Shown here: one piece after another, positions 13,916-24,200 of the stretch
Layout: the number at the start of each line of letters is the position of its first letter
How positions within the stretch are numbered: position 1 is the stretch's first letter
From: a virus
Virus record (IMG/VR): IMGVR_UViG_3300012936_000063
Span: 1-36,182 of that record
DNA: 36,182 bases
Direction: 5' to 3' (one strand)
Translations under genes and position numbers: made by a program
The notes under the pieces: model-generated
Told to the model about the DNA's origin: nothing
Seen by the model: only the letters and a program-made list of their open reading frames with translations
The model's database searches: none

Positions 13916-15277
13916 ATGGGTAAGGAAAGAGAATCCGCTAACTTAGTTTCTAGTCATACAGGGATTGCTGTAACTATTTCTGGCAATCCTGTTGTTCTTG
14001 GTGTAGGTAATACAGAATACTTCAGAGTAACTGGTCGTGGTAATATCGGAATTAATACAATTGGAAGTTTGTATAATTTAGATATTTGGGCAAACTCCGC
14101 AAGCAGTAATGATGCAGGTATACGTCTTCGTGCAACAAACTATGCGTATATAAATTTCACCAATAATGCTGGGAATGCTACGACATGGTTTATGGGGCAT
14201 GTTGGAAGTCAAAATGATGAGAAACTTACTATAAGATACGGCACTGGACCTGCAGATCTAACAGGACCATTGTATCTTCATAAGGGTAATATGGTCTCTG
14301 TTGGATCTGGTTCTACAACAGGGGATAGCGACACAACACTCCAAGTAATGAATGGTGGAGCTTATTTTGCTAATACTGTTGGTATTGGTAGAACTATTGC
14401 TGGATTTGGTGGTGGTAACTATAGTCTTATTACTGATGATAGGATTTATTGTGGCGCTGGTTATGACATAACTCCTGGATCAACTTATGATTCTCACATA
14501 ACGGCAAACTTTAGCGGATACACTGGTGGTATTGCAGGTGATTCCTCTACAATGTATGTGGGTCACAACTCAGCTTCTAGAGAGTTGTCATTCCAGACAA
14601 ATGAAACAACAAGAATGGTGATTGGTGGCAACAATGCTACTGTTGCAATCGGGTATACGAATACTAGTTCTTTTTCATCTACTTATAGTCTCGCCCTCTA
14701 TGGTCATCTTTACATGAGAAATGATCGACAGATTTCTTGGAATAGTGGAGATGTGAACATCAAGGGTAATCAGTCTTCTGGTGGTTATGGACTTAAGATA
14801 GAATCATATAATAGTAGCTTGGGTGCAATGGTTCCTTCCATCTATACTAGTGGTAGTAATAGGGCTGTAGGTATCAATACAGATTATACTTCAAGTTCTT
14901 GGGGAATGTATGTCCAAAAAGGGAATGGTAATACCTATGAGTCAGGATATACAGGTGCGATATATGCGAGGGGAAGCGTGTATAGTTACGCTGGACAGTA
15001 CTTAGGTGGACTTGGTTCCATGTCTACTTCTGGAACTACAAACTGGAACGACGCAACGAATGCAAGGTCAGGGAATGGGTATACGCTTCTTACTGGAAAT
15101 GCTACTAATGGTCCCACTGCTACGACCAACTATTTTCATGCCATCAGCTTTGAATATTCTTCAAAGAATGGATCTGGTAACCTGTGCCAATTTGCAATAC
15201 CTTATTATGGAGCTGGACTGGATGTTTATTATCGAACTCGATATTCTGGCACATGGTCTAGTTGGACTGCAGTATAA
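13916..15277 (+). CDS. Tail fibre with shared N-terminal adaptor and knob-like C-terminus
   Basis: The 453-residue protein opens with the adaptor ANLVSSHTGIAVTISG / PVVLGVG that also starts the genes at 34569 and 36055, and is probably the piece that docks to the tail. The middle is beta-rich with short shaft-like repeats (GNIGIN). The C-terminus (about 365-453), with LLTGNATNGP, AIPYYG and RTRYSGTWSSWTAV, resembles the pyocin-knob type tip of phage fibres, a likely receptor-binding end. The gene at 15300 follows with its own late promoter and may assist assembly. The start has only a weak ribosome site. The fibre call is strong; the receptor is unknown. Confidence 0.72.
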   Translation: MGKERESANLVSSHTGIAVTISGNPVVLGVGNTEYFRVTGRGNIGINTIGSLYNLDIWANSASSNDAGIRLRATNYAYINFTNNAGNATTWFMGHVGSQNDEKLTIRYGTGPADLTGPLYLHKGNMVSVGSGSTTGDSDTTLQVMNGGAYFANTVGIGRTIAGFGGGNYSLITDDRIYCGAGYDITPGSTYDSHITANFSGYTGGIAGDSSTMYVGHNSASRELSFQTNETTRMVIGGNNATVAIGYTNTSSFSSTYSLALYGHLYMRNDRQISWNSGDVNIKGNQSSGGYGLKIESYNSSLGAMVPSIYTSGSNRAVGINTDYTSSSWGMYVQKGNGNTYESGYTGAIYARGSVYSYAGQYLGGLGSMSTSGTTNWNDATNARSGNGYTLLTGNATNGPTATTNYFHAISFEYSSKNGSGNLCQFAIPYYGAGLDVYYRTRYSGTWSSWTAV

Positions 15278-15283
15278 TAAATA
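15276..15283 (+). promoter_or_regulatory. Late promoter (AATAAATA)
   Basis: The octamer overlaps the stop codon of the 453-aa fibre and lies 16 bases before the ATG at 15300. Confidence 0.6.
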
Positions 15284-15299
15284 TTTTATTTAAAAGATT

Positions 15300-15692
15300 A
15301 TGAAGTGGTATTATCTTAACACTGAGGAAAATCGTGTTGTATCAATAGCAAAAAAGTATATTCCAGATAATGTGGGTGCTGGAATGACTGTATACATGGT
15401 TGATGATGATTTTGATGATACCAAAGAAATCCCATCAGAAGAAAATCCAGGTACAACTGTGCGGTTATCTGGATTTTTGACTGCTGCTGAGTTTCTTGAA
15501 AGATATAATCAATCAAGTGCATATACATCTCGTAGAGCAGGTTTATATCCACAGATTGGAGAACAGTTAGATAAACTTTGGCACGATCTTGATGATGGCG
15601 TGATTTCAGGTAAAGATACCTCTGAGTTTTATTCTGCGATTAAAGTTGTAAAAGATGCAAATCCAAAACCAGTTGGTATTGCATCCACATAA
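15300..15692 (+). CDS. Small protein with tail-fibre assembly context (130 aa)
   Basis: The 130-residue protein begins MKWYYLNTEENRVVS and has an acidic centre. A later YPQIGEQLDKLWHDLDDG segment resembles a helix seen in small cyanophage proteins next to fibre genes. It ends with VGIAST, the same hexapeptide as the 1584-aa fibre. Its place directly behind the knob fibre, like the 35688 gene behind the 34569 fibre, suggests a fibre assembly chaperone or tip component. Sequence similarity to 35688 is not obvious, so the role is inferred from order alone. Confidence 0.55.
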   Translation: MKWYYLNTEENRVVSIAKKYIPDNVGAGMTVYMVDDDFDDTKEIPSEENPGTTVRLSGFLTAAEFLERYNQSSAYTSRRAGLYPQIGEQLDKLWHDLDDGVISGKDTSEFYSAIKVVKDANPKPVGIAST

Positions 15693-15695
15693 ATA
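15688..15695 (+). promoter_or_regulatory. Late promoter (CATAAATA)
   Basis: The octamer contains the TAA stop of the 130-aa gene and lies 29 bases before the ATG at 15725. Confidence 0.72.
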
Positions 15696-15724
15696 ATCCA
15701 TAACAGAAATATTGTGCGAATACA

Positions 15725-18700
15725 ATGGGTCTCAGTAGACTAGATAACTTTTTAAAGAACACCAAAGGTGAAATTCTCTATGTTGATCCAAACAACTTGG
15801 ATTCGACAGATAGCGTACAGAATCAAGGTAACTCTCTTGCTAGACCTTTTAAAACTCTACAGAGAGCACTGATCGAAGCAGCGAGATTTTCATACCAAAA
15901 AGGTGTTGACAATGATAGGTTTGGAAAAACTACCATTGTTCTCTATCCTGGTGAGCACATCGTGGACAACCGTCCTGGTTGGATCCCTATTGCATCAAAT
16001 AACTATCGTTTAAGAAGTGGTGCTACTTCAGGAGATCTTTCTCCATTTGATACCACAACTAACTTTGATTTAAGAGACGACAATAATATTCTTTATAAAC
16101 TGAACTCTATTCATGGTGGAGTTATTGTACCAAGAGGTACTTCCATCGTTGGTATGGATCTCCGTAAGACAAAGATTATACCAAGATATATTCCAGATCC
16201 AACAAATAATCAAATTGAAAGATCTGCTATCTTTAGAGTCACTGGTGCATGTTATTTTTGGCAGTTTTCCATTTTTGATGGAGATGCACAAGGAACTGTA
16301 TATAAGGACTACACAACTAACAAGTTTATTCCAAACTTCTCACACCATAAGTTAACCTGCTTTGAGTATGCAGATGGTGTTAATAATGTTGATATTGATG
16401 ATGATTTTATTTCTGGATCAAATGGTGAGTTTGAAAAAACTGATCTTGAGTTATATTACGAAAAAGTAGGTAATGTTTATGGTACATTGAGTGGTCGTGC
16501 TATTTTCCCTGAACAGGTTGGTGATCCTCTTGATATTGAAGCAAAGATTGATGAATATCGCATTGTTGGTTCTACAGGAGCTTCAGTTGGTATCAGCAGT
16601 ATTTTTTCTGGAGACAGCACAACTTCAACCACAACCGTTACTGTTGAGTTAGAGACTGCTCTTCCAGATATTGACACAGATTCTCCTATTCGTGTTTCTG
16701 GAGTTACTCCTACAGGATATGATGGTCCTCACATTGTTACTGAAGTTGTAAGTGACACTAGAGTCAAGTATCAAGTTCAGAATCCTCCAGCAAATGCTAA
16801 ACCATCTTCAGCTGATGTTGCAGGTGCGACATTAGCACTACAGGTAGATACTGTAACTTCCGCATCTCCTTACATATTCAACATTAGTTTGAGATCTGTT
16901 TATGGAATGTGTGGTCTTCATGCAGATGGTGATAAAGCTTCTGGATTCAAATCCATGGTTGTGGCTCAGTTCACTGGAATTGGACTACAAAAAGATAATA
17001 ATGCTTTCGTAAAATATAATAACACTACTGGTCTTTGGGAAGATCAATTTGCTGCAGGGAATGACAACCTTTCTGCAGATTCAAGAGCAAAATATAAACC
17101 AGAATATGAAAACTTCCATATCAAATCAAGCAACTCTGCTATTCTTCAGTTAGTTTCTATCTTTGCTATCGGTTATGCAAAGCACTTTGTTGCTGAATCA
17201 GGATCTGACCAAAGCATTACCAACTCAAACTCTAACTTCGGGCAGATTGCATTAAATGCAGATGGATTTAAAAAAGATGCATTTGCAAGAGATGATGTTG
17301 GATATATTTCCCATATTGTTCCACCAAAAGAGTTAGAAGGTGGATTAGTTACAGTTGAGTTTGATGCCATTGATATTGGGATTACAACCACAGTTGCATC
17401 TACAGCAAGTCCTGGTATTGGAACTACCAGCAGATTATATCTACTGAATCAAAATAACTCAAAAGTTCCTCCTGTCTCTGTTCTAGATGGATATAGATTT
17501 GGAGCAAACAATGAGGAAAAAATAAAAGTTAATCTCTCTTTCTCTGGACTCACCACGGCATATAGTGCTCGTGTGATTATGGATGGAACTGAAGGTACTT
17601 CTTTAGAAGAATCTGGCGAGAAGGTAACCAGAGTTGCAAGAACATCTGTTGGTATCAATAGCATATCAACCAGTATCTTTACTCTTGAGGAAGATCATAA
17701 GTTTAAAAATGGTGAAAGCATTCGTATTTTAAGTGACACTGGACATCTACCAGATGGATTGACTCCTAATACGATTTATTTTGCTGTTACATCCGAATCT
17801 GACTCTGTTTTAAACACTAAGCAAATCAAGATTGCCCAGAATAAGAATGATGCTATCAATAATAATCCATTAACTATTAACTCTAAAGGAGGAGCACTCA
17901 CTGTTGTAAGTAGAGTTTCTGATAAAAAAGCAGGAGATCTTGGACACCCCATCCAGTTTGACTCTGCTCAAGGTCAATGGTATGTAAATGTTTCTTCAGC
18001 ATCTACAGAAAATAATCTGTATCCTACTTTGGTTGGTGTAGGAACTACCGTTCTGGGAACTGCATCGCCAAGAACGTACATTGAAAGAATAAATGATCCA
18101 AGAGCTTTTGGTGATACTGTTTATAGAGCAAGATATGTCATTCCTTCGGATTCTGCAACTATTGCAAGACCTCCTGTTGAAGGATATGTCATGCAAGAGT
18201 CGAATCTGACGACTCCTACCACTACGACAGAAATAGAAAAGTATTTTAGTGCTTCAACACAAACACTGACAAACTCAACTGAACTTAGAAATCCAAGATT
18301 TATTGCTGATGCAACTTGGAGTGGAACTACAGCTACGATCAGAACTGAAATGCCACATGAACTAGTTCCTGGTAACGAGGTTGAAGTTATTAATATTGTC
18401 AGTACCGCTAATACCACAGGCAATGCCAAACTTGGATTTAATGGTACATTTACAGTTACAGCAATCAGAAGTAGAAAAGAGTTCCAATATACATTAACTG
18501 CAAATCCTGGAACATTTACAAGTGACACTATTACAAGAAACACAAGTCTCCCCTCTTATAAGAGAAAGAGATACAACGAAACATTTGTTGTTTACAGAGT
18601 AAATCAGATTCAAGAATATATTCCCAATAAGCAAAGTGGAGTATATGATCTTCTTGTAATCTCCGTTGGCAACAAACCTGTAGTGTCGCCATTTACAAAT

Positions 18701-20647
18701 CTAAGATATTCTCAACCAATCGCGAATCTCTATCCTCAACTGAATAGAGACAATCCAAAATCAGATGTTCCTGCTGGTGGTTCTTTTGCTTCATCGGATA
18801 TCATCGGAGAAGTAGTTATTAATGACCCAAGAAATTCTCTTACAAAAGCAACTCTTGCTTCTGGTCTTTTTGACTTCGGTGTTGGTATTGGTATTTCTAA
18901 CGTTGTCTCAAATGCAACTGGAACTGCTCATACTATCACAAGTAGAATCGAGCATGGATTCAATCGTGCAACGAAACTTTCTATCACTACAGCAGGAACA
19001 AAATATGGAAATGGTGGTTCTGCTAGACTGTTAAATGCAAAACTGGAACCAGCTTCCACTGGAGCTGGAAAAAATGTCACTGCTTTGATTGATGTTAACT
19101 CTTCGGGAGAAATCACAAACGCAGAGATTATGGATGGTGGCAGTGCATGTTCAGTTGGAGATAGTTTTAATGTTGTTGGTGTTGCTACAACATCAGGACA
19201 TGTTGTTGGTGTTGTCAGTGTAACACAGATTTATAATAATATTGGCGATGTTATTCGATTGAATAATGTTTCTGGTCATAAGAATGAGGATTACAATCAA
19301 CTCTATCGAATCACTAGTATTGTAGCGGGAGATGCTTATAACATTCAAGTAGCATCAGCGTCAACTGTATCTTCTCCATTAGTTGGTTCATCTGCTGGTA
19401 TTGGTATTACTCTTGCAACCCCTTCATTCTACTATGAAATTGGTCCATCTATTGATGTTCAAACATTAGATTATAACCAAGTCACTGGAGTTGGTATTGT
19501 AACTTGCAAAAATGCACATGGACTATTTGTTGATAATAAAGTTCATATCTGTGGTGCTGATCAAAAACTCTATAATGGCGACTTTATTGTCAAATCAGTA
19601 GGAACTACAACTTCATTTACTATTGACATTGGTATTGGTTCTATTTCTTATCCAGAAACTGGAACGATTAGAATCTTCCCAACAGGTTTTGTATCTCAAG
19701 GTGGAGCATCTTCTCAAGAAGATGAAAACGTTTCAGGTAGAATGTCACCTGCATATGCAGGTATTACTACTACATTGAAAGGTATTTCTGGAACGGGCAA
19801 TGCACTGTTAACAACTGATGAGATTGAGATTGACACTGATTATCTTGACATAAGAATCGGAGATTACTTACAGATTGATGAAGAAATTGTTAGAGTCAAG
19901 GAGACTGTGACAAGTGATATTATTAAAGTATTCCGTGGTGCAATGGGTACTCAAAGACAGTCTCATACTGCAGGTGAAGTTGTAAGAAGAGTAAGACCTA
20001 GACAAGTTGAACTCAGAAGAAACTCTATTCTCCGTGCATCTGGTCATACATTTGAATATCTTGGTTTCGGTCCTGGTAACTACTCTACTGGTCTTCCACA
20101 AAGACAAGATAGAATCATTAGTCCCGTTGAGGAAGTGCTTTCTCAGGCACACAAACAAGATGGTGGTGTCGTCGTTTATACGGGTATGAACAACGATGGC
20201 AGTTTCTACATTGGTAACAAGAAAGTAAGTTCTTCTACTGGTAAAGAAGCAACATTTGATGCACCAGTTCCAACAACTGTGGGTGAAGATTTGGGACCAA
20301 ATCTTAATATCGGTTTTGACGTTCTGACTCCAGTTGAAGCTACTATCACTAGATCTATTCGTGTCGAAGGTGGTGGAGATGCAACAGTATCATCTAGATT
20401 TGACGGACCTGTTATCTTTAACAATAAGATTACTTCAAACTCATTGAGAGGTATTGAAGCACAGTCTATCTTTATTCAAGGTGATGCAACTGTTTCTAGA
20501 AAGCATACGGTTGGTATTTCTACTCCTGTTGTTCCTGGCAACCCTGGAGACGTTGTTTATAATGCAAACCCAACTAATGGTGGATACATTGGATGGATTT
20601 ACACTACAAATAATGAGTGGAAGACGTTTGGTGACATCAGTAGTTGA
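15725..20647 (+). CDS. Very large virion structural protein, beta-helix-like (1640 aa)
   Basis: The N-terminus (NPNNLDSTDSVQNQG..ARPFKTLQRALIEA) and the following GGVIVPRGTSIVGMDLRKTKI segment look like a pectin-lyase type right-handed beta-helix. The middle (to about residue 1350) is long and beta-rich, with repeated short domains. Near the end, SILRASGHTFEYLGFGPGNY, VVYTGMNNDGSFYIGNKKV and a closing PGDVVYNANPTNGGYIGWIY-type segment are features I associate with large cyanophage structural proteins. No enzyme motif is evident. It is probably a baseplate-proximal or long-fibre component. Its size equals over 13 percent of the window and it has a dedicated late promoter. I cannot name a T4 counterpart; a baseplate gp10-like role is possible. 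Confidence 0.65.
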   Translation: MGLSRLDNFLKNTKGEILYVDPNNLDSTDSVQNQGNSLARPFKTLQRALIEAARFSYQKGVDNDRFGKTTIVLYPGEHIVDNRPGWIPIASNNYRLRSGATSGDLSPFDTTTNFDLRDDNNILYKLNSIHGGVIVPRGTSIVGMDLRKTKIIPRYIPDPTNNQIERSAIFRVTGACYFWQFSIFDGDAQGTVYKDYTTNKFIPNFSHHKLTCFEYADGVNNVDIDDDFISGSNGEFEKTDLELYYEKVGNVYGTLSGRAIFPEQVGDPLDIEAKIDEYRIVGSTGASVGISSIFSGDSTTSTTTVTVELETALPDIDTDSPIRVSGVTPTGYDGPHIVTEVVSDTRVKYQVQNPPANAKPSSADVAGATLALQVDTVTSASPYIFNISLRSVYGMCGLHADGDKASGFKSMVVAQFTGIGLQKDNNAFVKYNNTTGLWEDQFAAGNDNLSADSRAKYKPEYENFHIKSSNSAILQLVSIFAIGYAKHFVAESGSDQSITNSNSNFGQIALNADGFKKDAFARDDVGYISHIVPPKELEGGLVTVEFDAIDIGITTTVASTASPGIGTTSRLYLLNQNNSKVPPVSVLDGYRFGANNEEKIKVNLSFSGLTTAYSARVIMDGTEGTSLEESGEKVTRVARTSVGINSISTSIFTLEEDHKFKNGESIRILSDTGHLPDGLTPNTIYFAVTSESDSVLNTKQIKIAQNKNDAINNNPLTINSKGGALTVVSRVSDKKAGDLGHPIQFDSAQGQWYVNVSSASTENNLYPTLVGVGTTVLGTASPRTYIERINDPRAFGDTVYRARYVIPSDSATIARPPVEGYVMQESNLTTPTTTTEIEKYFSASTQTLTNSTELRNPRFIADATWSGTTATIRTEMPHELVPGNEVEVINIVSTANTTGNAKLGFNGTFTVTAIRSRKEFQYTLTANPGTFTSDTITRNTSLPSYKRKRYNETFVVYRVNQIQEYIPNKQSGVYDLLVISVGNKPVVSPFTNLRYSQPIANLYPQLNRDNPKSDVPAGGSFASSDIIGEVVINDPRNSLTKATLASGLFDFGVGIGISNVVSNATGTAHTITSRIEHGFNRATKLSITTAGTKYGNGGSARLLNAKLEPASTGAGKNVTALIDVNSSGEITNAEIMDGGSACSVGDSFNVVGVATTSGHVVGVVSVTQIYNNIGDVIRLNNVSGHKNEDYNQLYRITSIVAGDAYNIQVASASTVSSPLVGSSAGIGITLATPSFYYEIGPSIDVQTLDYNQVTGVGIVTCKNAHGLFVDNKVHICGADQKLYNGDFIVKSVGTTTSFTIDIGIGSISYPETGTIRIFPTGFVSQGGASSQEDENVSGRMSPAYAGITTTLKGISGTGNALLTTDEIEIDTDYLDIRIGDYLQIDEEIVRVKETVTSDIIKVFRGAMGTQRQSHTAGEVVRRVRPRQVELRRNSILRASGHTFEYLGFGPGNYSTGLPQRQDRIISPVEEVLSQAHKQDGGVVVYTGMNNDGSFYIGNKKVSSSTGKEATFDAPVPTTVGEDLGPNLNIGFDVLTPVEATITRSIRVEGGGDATVSSRFDGPVIFNNKITSNSLRGIEAQSIFIQGDATVSRKHTVGISTPVVPGNPGDVVYNANPTNGGYIGWIYTTNNEWKTFGDISS

Positions 20648-20669
20648 TGATTTCTTTAAACTAAATAGA

Positions 20670-20677
20670 CATAAATA
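20670..20677 (+). promoter_or_regulatory. Late promoter (CATAAATA)
   Basis: The octamer lies 40 bases before the ATG at 20718; a CTAAATA variant precedes it at 20661. This is one of the few gaps here where the promoter is clear of the previous stop. Confidence 0.72.
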
Positions 20678-20717
20678 ATCCAGAGCATAAGTTTCCCTAA
20701 GAAGGCAAAGTAGCAAA

Positions 20718-21344
20718 ATGTCAGTATTACAAGTAGATACCATCAGAGACCGTTCAGGCACTGCCGCCCCAACCCTTGATAAGGGTGTGATTGTTTCTGG
20801 TGCTTCAACCTTAGGTTATGTAAGAGTATTAGAAGGTGCTCATGGGTCGGGTGGTATCATCACCGCAACTTCTGGCATTGTTACCTTCTATGGCGATGCT
20901 CAATATATGTCAAATGTGGGTCTTGCTGTTACCTTCATTGATAATAATGTTACCATCGCAGGAACAATCACAGTCAATGAACTGATTCTGACTGGTGGTG
21001 GTGGAGTTGGTGGTGGTGCTGGTATTACGGCATCTTCAATCAATATCAGTGGCATCTCAACCATTGGTGGGGTTCAAATCAATGCTGGTGTTGTAACTGC
21101 AGCACCTGGTATTACGACAGTTTCATATTTTGGTGATGGATCAGGTCTTACAAGACTGATGGCAGAACATCTTCTTGTACATCGCAGACCAGCAACCAAC
21201 AGATGGTCTCTGGGTCAGAACATCACTCAAATCCCACTTACAAATAATCCAGATACTCAGTCAGGAACTCTTCCTGTCACTTCAAGAACTGGAATCGTAA
21301 CTGTATCTTACGGACTTTCTGGACAACCACCTCTGTCCATCTGA
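20718..21344 (+). CDS. Tail-fibre protein (208 aa), paralogue of 28889
   Basis: It starts MSVLQVDTIRDRSGTAAPTL, an N-terminal motif also seen on other phage fibres. The segment from YGDAQYMSNVGLAVTFIDN through GTITVNELILTGGG to HRRPATNRWSLGQNIT is closely related to the C-terminal two thirds of the 28889 gene, while the N-termini differ. The middle uses the GVVTA/GIxTV strand repeats found across the array. The final domain (HRRP ... GQNIT ... SRTGIVTVSYG) is probably a short tip or oligomerisation domain. The fibre assignment rests on the shared repeats and context. Confidence 0.65.
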   Translation: MSVLQVDTIRDRSGTAAPTLDKGVIVSGASTLGYVRVLEGAHGSGGIITATSGIVTFYGDAQYMSNVGLAVTFIDNNVTIAGTITVNELILTGGGGVGGGAGITASSINISGISTIGGVQINAGVVTAAPGITTVSYFGDGSGLTRLMAEHLLVHRRPATNRWSLGQNITQIPLTNNPDTQSGTLPVTSRTGIVTVSYGLSGQPPLSI

Positions 21345-21350
21345 TAAATA
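21343..21350 (+). promoter_or_regulatory. Late promoter 1 of tandem pair (GATAAATA)
   Basis: The octamer overlaps the TGA stop of the 208-aa gene. Confidence 0.65.
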
Positions 21351-21358
21351 CCCTTTGC

Positions 21359-21366
21359 CATAAATA
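21359..21366 (+). promoter_or_regulatory. Late promoter 2 of tandem pair (CATAAATA)
   Basis: A second octamer 16 bases after the first, upstream of the ATG at 21410. Tandem late boxes suggest strong expression of this fibre and the protease gene behind it. Confidence 0.65.
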
Positions 21367-21409
21367 TTTTTAACACCTTAAGAGGGGATAGTGAACCTCG
21401 GGAGTACTC

Positions 21410-24199
21410 ATGGCTGTCAATAAGAATTTTGTAGTTAAGCATGGTCTTGAAGTCAAACAAGACTTGCTTTACGCAGACGCCCAACTAGAAAAAGTTGGTA
21501 TTGGCACGACTCTCGCGTATCACAAACTCCAGGTAAATGGAGATCTTAAGGTTGATTCGGATGCTCAAATCGTTGGTGTCACTTCACTTGGCACTAACAC
21601 AAAAATTATAGACGGCACCTTAGAAGCAGGAAACACAGGTGTTGGTACATACGGTCAGTTTTTGATTGCAACTGGTGCAGGTATTGCATGGACAACTGCA
21701 CCAAAGTTAAGAAAAGTAGAAATATTTACTGCTCTTGAAGGGCAGAAGCAGTTTAACTTTGCACACACTTTAGGATTTCTTGATGTATTCCTTAATGGTG
21801 TCAAGTTATCAACTTCAGAGTATACAGAAACCGCAGCATTTGTAACCCTCTTAAATGGTGCCACTGCAGGTGACACTGTTGAACTGATTGGTTACTATCT
21901 ATTTGATAATATTGGTGCAGCAAATACCTCAGGCATTCAAGGAATCACTGTTCTTGAAGAGAACACGATTACTGGAACACCTTCACAGGTTACATCGATT
22001 AACTTTCAAGGTGCTCATGTTACTGCAGCAGGAACTGGAGCTGGTGTTACTGTTACCTTCTTAGGTGCTGGTGTTGGTATTGCATCTTCAGGAACTCAGA
22101 TTGGTTATGGATTTACCAATCTCAACTTTGTAGGTTCAGGAAATACTTTTGCTGTTAACGGACAAACTATTGATATCTCAATCAGTAGTGGTAGTGCAGC
22201 ATATTGGCGTAGAGATATTAACTATCACACTGGTATTCATACAACCAGTGATGTTGGAATCGGTTCGACTGTTCCAAAAGGTGGTCATGCATTAGATGTT
22301 GAAGGAGTTATAAACTCAAATACTTATTATTCCAATCCTAAGGTACTTGATAAAACAATCACAACCAAGGCAGATCATAACTGCTTTGCAGCAGGTCCAT
22401 ATGCCGTTGAGAGCGGAAGAACGCTAACAGTTGGGCAAGACTCTACCTTCACTCTTGTTGGAGGCAGTGGAGGTGCTTCTGTAGGCATTCAAGGGCAGTG
22501 GTTAAAGAATAGTGTAGGTGTCCATACAAGCAATAACGTTGGTATTGGAACCACAAATCCACTAACTGCCGTTGGTGCAGGAAATACTTTTGTTCTTCAT
22601 GTTGGTATTGTTACAGCAAACTACTTCTATGGCGATGGTCGTTATTTGACTAACGTTGGTGTTGCAGTATCAACTTCTGCTCCATCAAATCCTGTAGAAG
22701 GCAATCTGTGGTGGAATGAAACCTTAGGTCGCGGTTTCATCTACTATAATGCTGCAAATGCATGGGTTGACTTTGCTCCTGCTGGTGGCGGTGGCGGTGG
22801 TATCGGAATTGGCGGTGGCGGTGGAGGATCAGGAACTGGATTCTTCAGCAACCAACAAACCAACTCTGGTATTCATACCACTGCTCTCAATGTTGGTATA
22901 GGCACCACCAATCCCCGATTCCAGTTAGAAGTTGGACCTGTAGGTGCTGCAGGAACTTCACTGTGGGTCAATGGTAATGCAAGAGTCACAGGTATTCTGA
23001 CCGTTGGAACTGGTTCTATTGTTCTTGATGGCAATAAGAACGAGATTACAATCGGTGCTGGTGTCACCATTGATGCTAGTGGCACAAGAATCGGTATTCT
23101 GACTGCTAATGATGCACTGAACGTTGGATCTGCAGTAACTCTGACCTCTGGTGGTGTTGTTGCTGGTCTTGGTACGATTACCAACTTCAATGCAACTCAC
23201 ATTAATGCAACTGGAGTTGTAACAGCAAGTCAAGCAGTTGTTGGATCTGCAGTCACAATCAACTCTGGTGGTGTTGTTGCTGGTCTTGGAACAATCAACT
23301 ACATTGATGCGACTAACGTAAATGTTTCAAGTGCTCTTACAGCAGGAACAGCAACTCTAACTTCAGCAACTCTAACTTCAGCAGTTGTAGGATCTGCAGT
23401 TACTATCAATGCTAGCGGTCTTAATGTTGCTGGAGTTGTAACTGCAACGTCTGCAGTTGTTGGATCTGGTGTCACCATTAATGCTGGTGGACTGGATATT
23501 ACTGGCATTGTAAGTGCTACTACATTCATTGGAACGTTCCCTGCAAATAGTTTAGTTGGAACTCTTCCTGCACTTGATGGATCCAGTCTTACTAACTTAT
23601 CAGTATCTAATGTCTGGTCAACAAATCAAACGGGAATTCACACATTAACTAATATTGGTGTAGGGACGACTTCTGCATTCAATGCTCTTCAAGTAGTTGG
23701 GGATGCTAATATCTCTGGTGTAGTAACTGCTAACGCTTTCCATGGTGATGGTTCAAACCTTACTAATATTGGAAGTAGTCAGTGGCAAACCACTTCAGTT
23801 GGCATTAACACTCTCACTAGCGTTGGAGTTGGAACCACAAATCCAGTAAGTACCTTCCAAGTTGAAAGATTTGGAGTTCAGACTGGATTCGGAACATTTG
23901 CAGCAACTGCAGGTGTTACCACCTTCATTGATTCCTTCACTATCTCCTCTACTGACTTCAGAACCGCTGAATATACAGTACATGTAGAGAGTTCTTCAAG
24001 CATTCAGGCACAAAAGGTTCTTGTGATGCAGAATGGTTCTACTGCATACTCACAAGAATGGGCAGTGATGTCGCACCCAGACTTACTTGTTTCTATCGGA
24101 GCTACTGTTTCCTCTGGCGCTGTCAGGTTGAATGTCACTCCAGAAACAGGAGTCTCTGGCATTATAACCTACAGATTCACTAGAAACGCAATGCTCTGA
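21410..24199 (+). CDS. Large tail fibre (929 aa), mosaic repeat shaft
   Basis: The N-terminal segment MAVNKNFVVKHGLEVKQDLL is a likely attachment region. Residues about 100-170 (FTALEGQKQFNFAH ... DVFLNGVKLSTSEYT ... GDTVELIGYY) are one copy of the 'GQ-x-F ... FLNG-x-L' fibre domain that is repeated in the 29790 gene. Then come GIGTT/GVVTA shaft repeats, a glycine-rich hinge (nt about 22788-22838), and a VVGSAVTINSGGVVAG-type module shared with other fibres in the window. The C-terminal domain (from FGVQTGFGTFAAT to ITYRFTRNAML) is not shared inside the window and may be the tip. The protease gene starts one base after its stop, with no promoter between them. Confidence 0.72.
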   Translation: MAVNKNFVVKHGLEVKQDLLYADAQLEKVGIGTTLAYHKLQVNGDLKVDSDAQIVGVTSLGTNTKIIDGTLEAGNTGVGTYGQFLIATGAGIAWTTAPKLRKVEIFTALEGQKQFNFAHTLGFLDVFLNGVKLSTSEYTETAAFVTLLNGATAGDTVELIGYYLFDNIGAANTSGIQGITVLEENTITGTPSQVTSINFQGAHVTAAGTGAGVTVTFLGAGVGIASSGTQIGYGFTNLNFVGSGNTFAVNGQTIDISISSGSAAYWRRDINYHTGIHTTSDVGIGSTVPKGGHALDVEGVINSNTYYSNPKVLDKTITTKADHNCFAAGPYAVESGRTLTVGQDSTFTLVGGSGGASVGIQGQWLKNSVGVHTSNNVGIGTTNPLTAVGAGNTFVLHVGIVTANYFYGDGRYLTNVGVAVSTSAPSNPVEGNLWWNETLGRGFIYYNAANAWVDFAPAGGGGGGIGIGGGGGGSGTGFFSNQQTNSGIHTTALNVGIGTTNPRFQLEVGPVGAAGTSLWVNGNARVTGILTVGTGSIVLDGNKNEITIGAGVTIDASGTRIGILTANDALNVGSAVTLTSGGVVAGLGTITNFNATHINATGVVTASQAVVGSAVTINSGGVVAGLGTINYIDATNVNVSSALTAGTATLTSATLTSAVVGSAVTINASGLNVAGVVTATSAVVGSGVTINAGGLDITGIVSATTFIGTFPANSLVGTLPALDGSSLTNLSVSNVWSTNQTGIHTLTNIGVGTTSAFNALQVVGDANISGVVTANAFHGDGSNLTNIGSSQWQTTSVGINTLTSVGVGTTNPVSTFQVERFGVQTGFGTFAATAGVTTFIDSFTISSTDFRTAEYTVHVESSSSIQAQKVLVMQNGSTAYSQEWAVMSHPDLLVSIGATVSSGAVRLNVTPETGVSGIITYRFTRNAML

Positions 24200-24200
24200 T

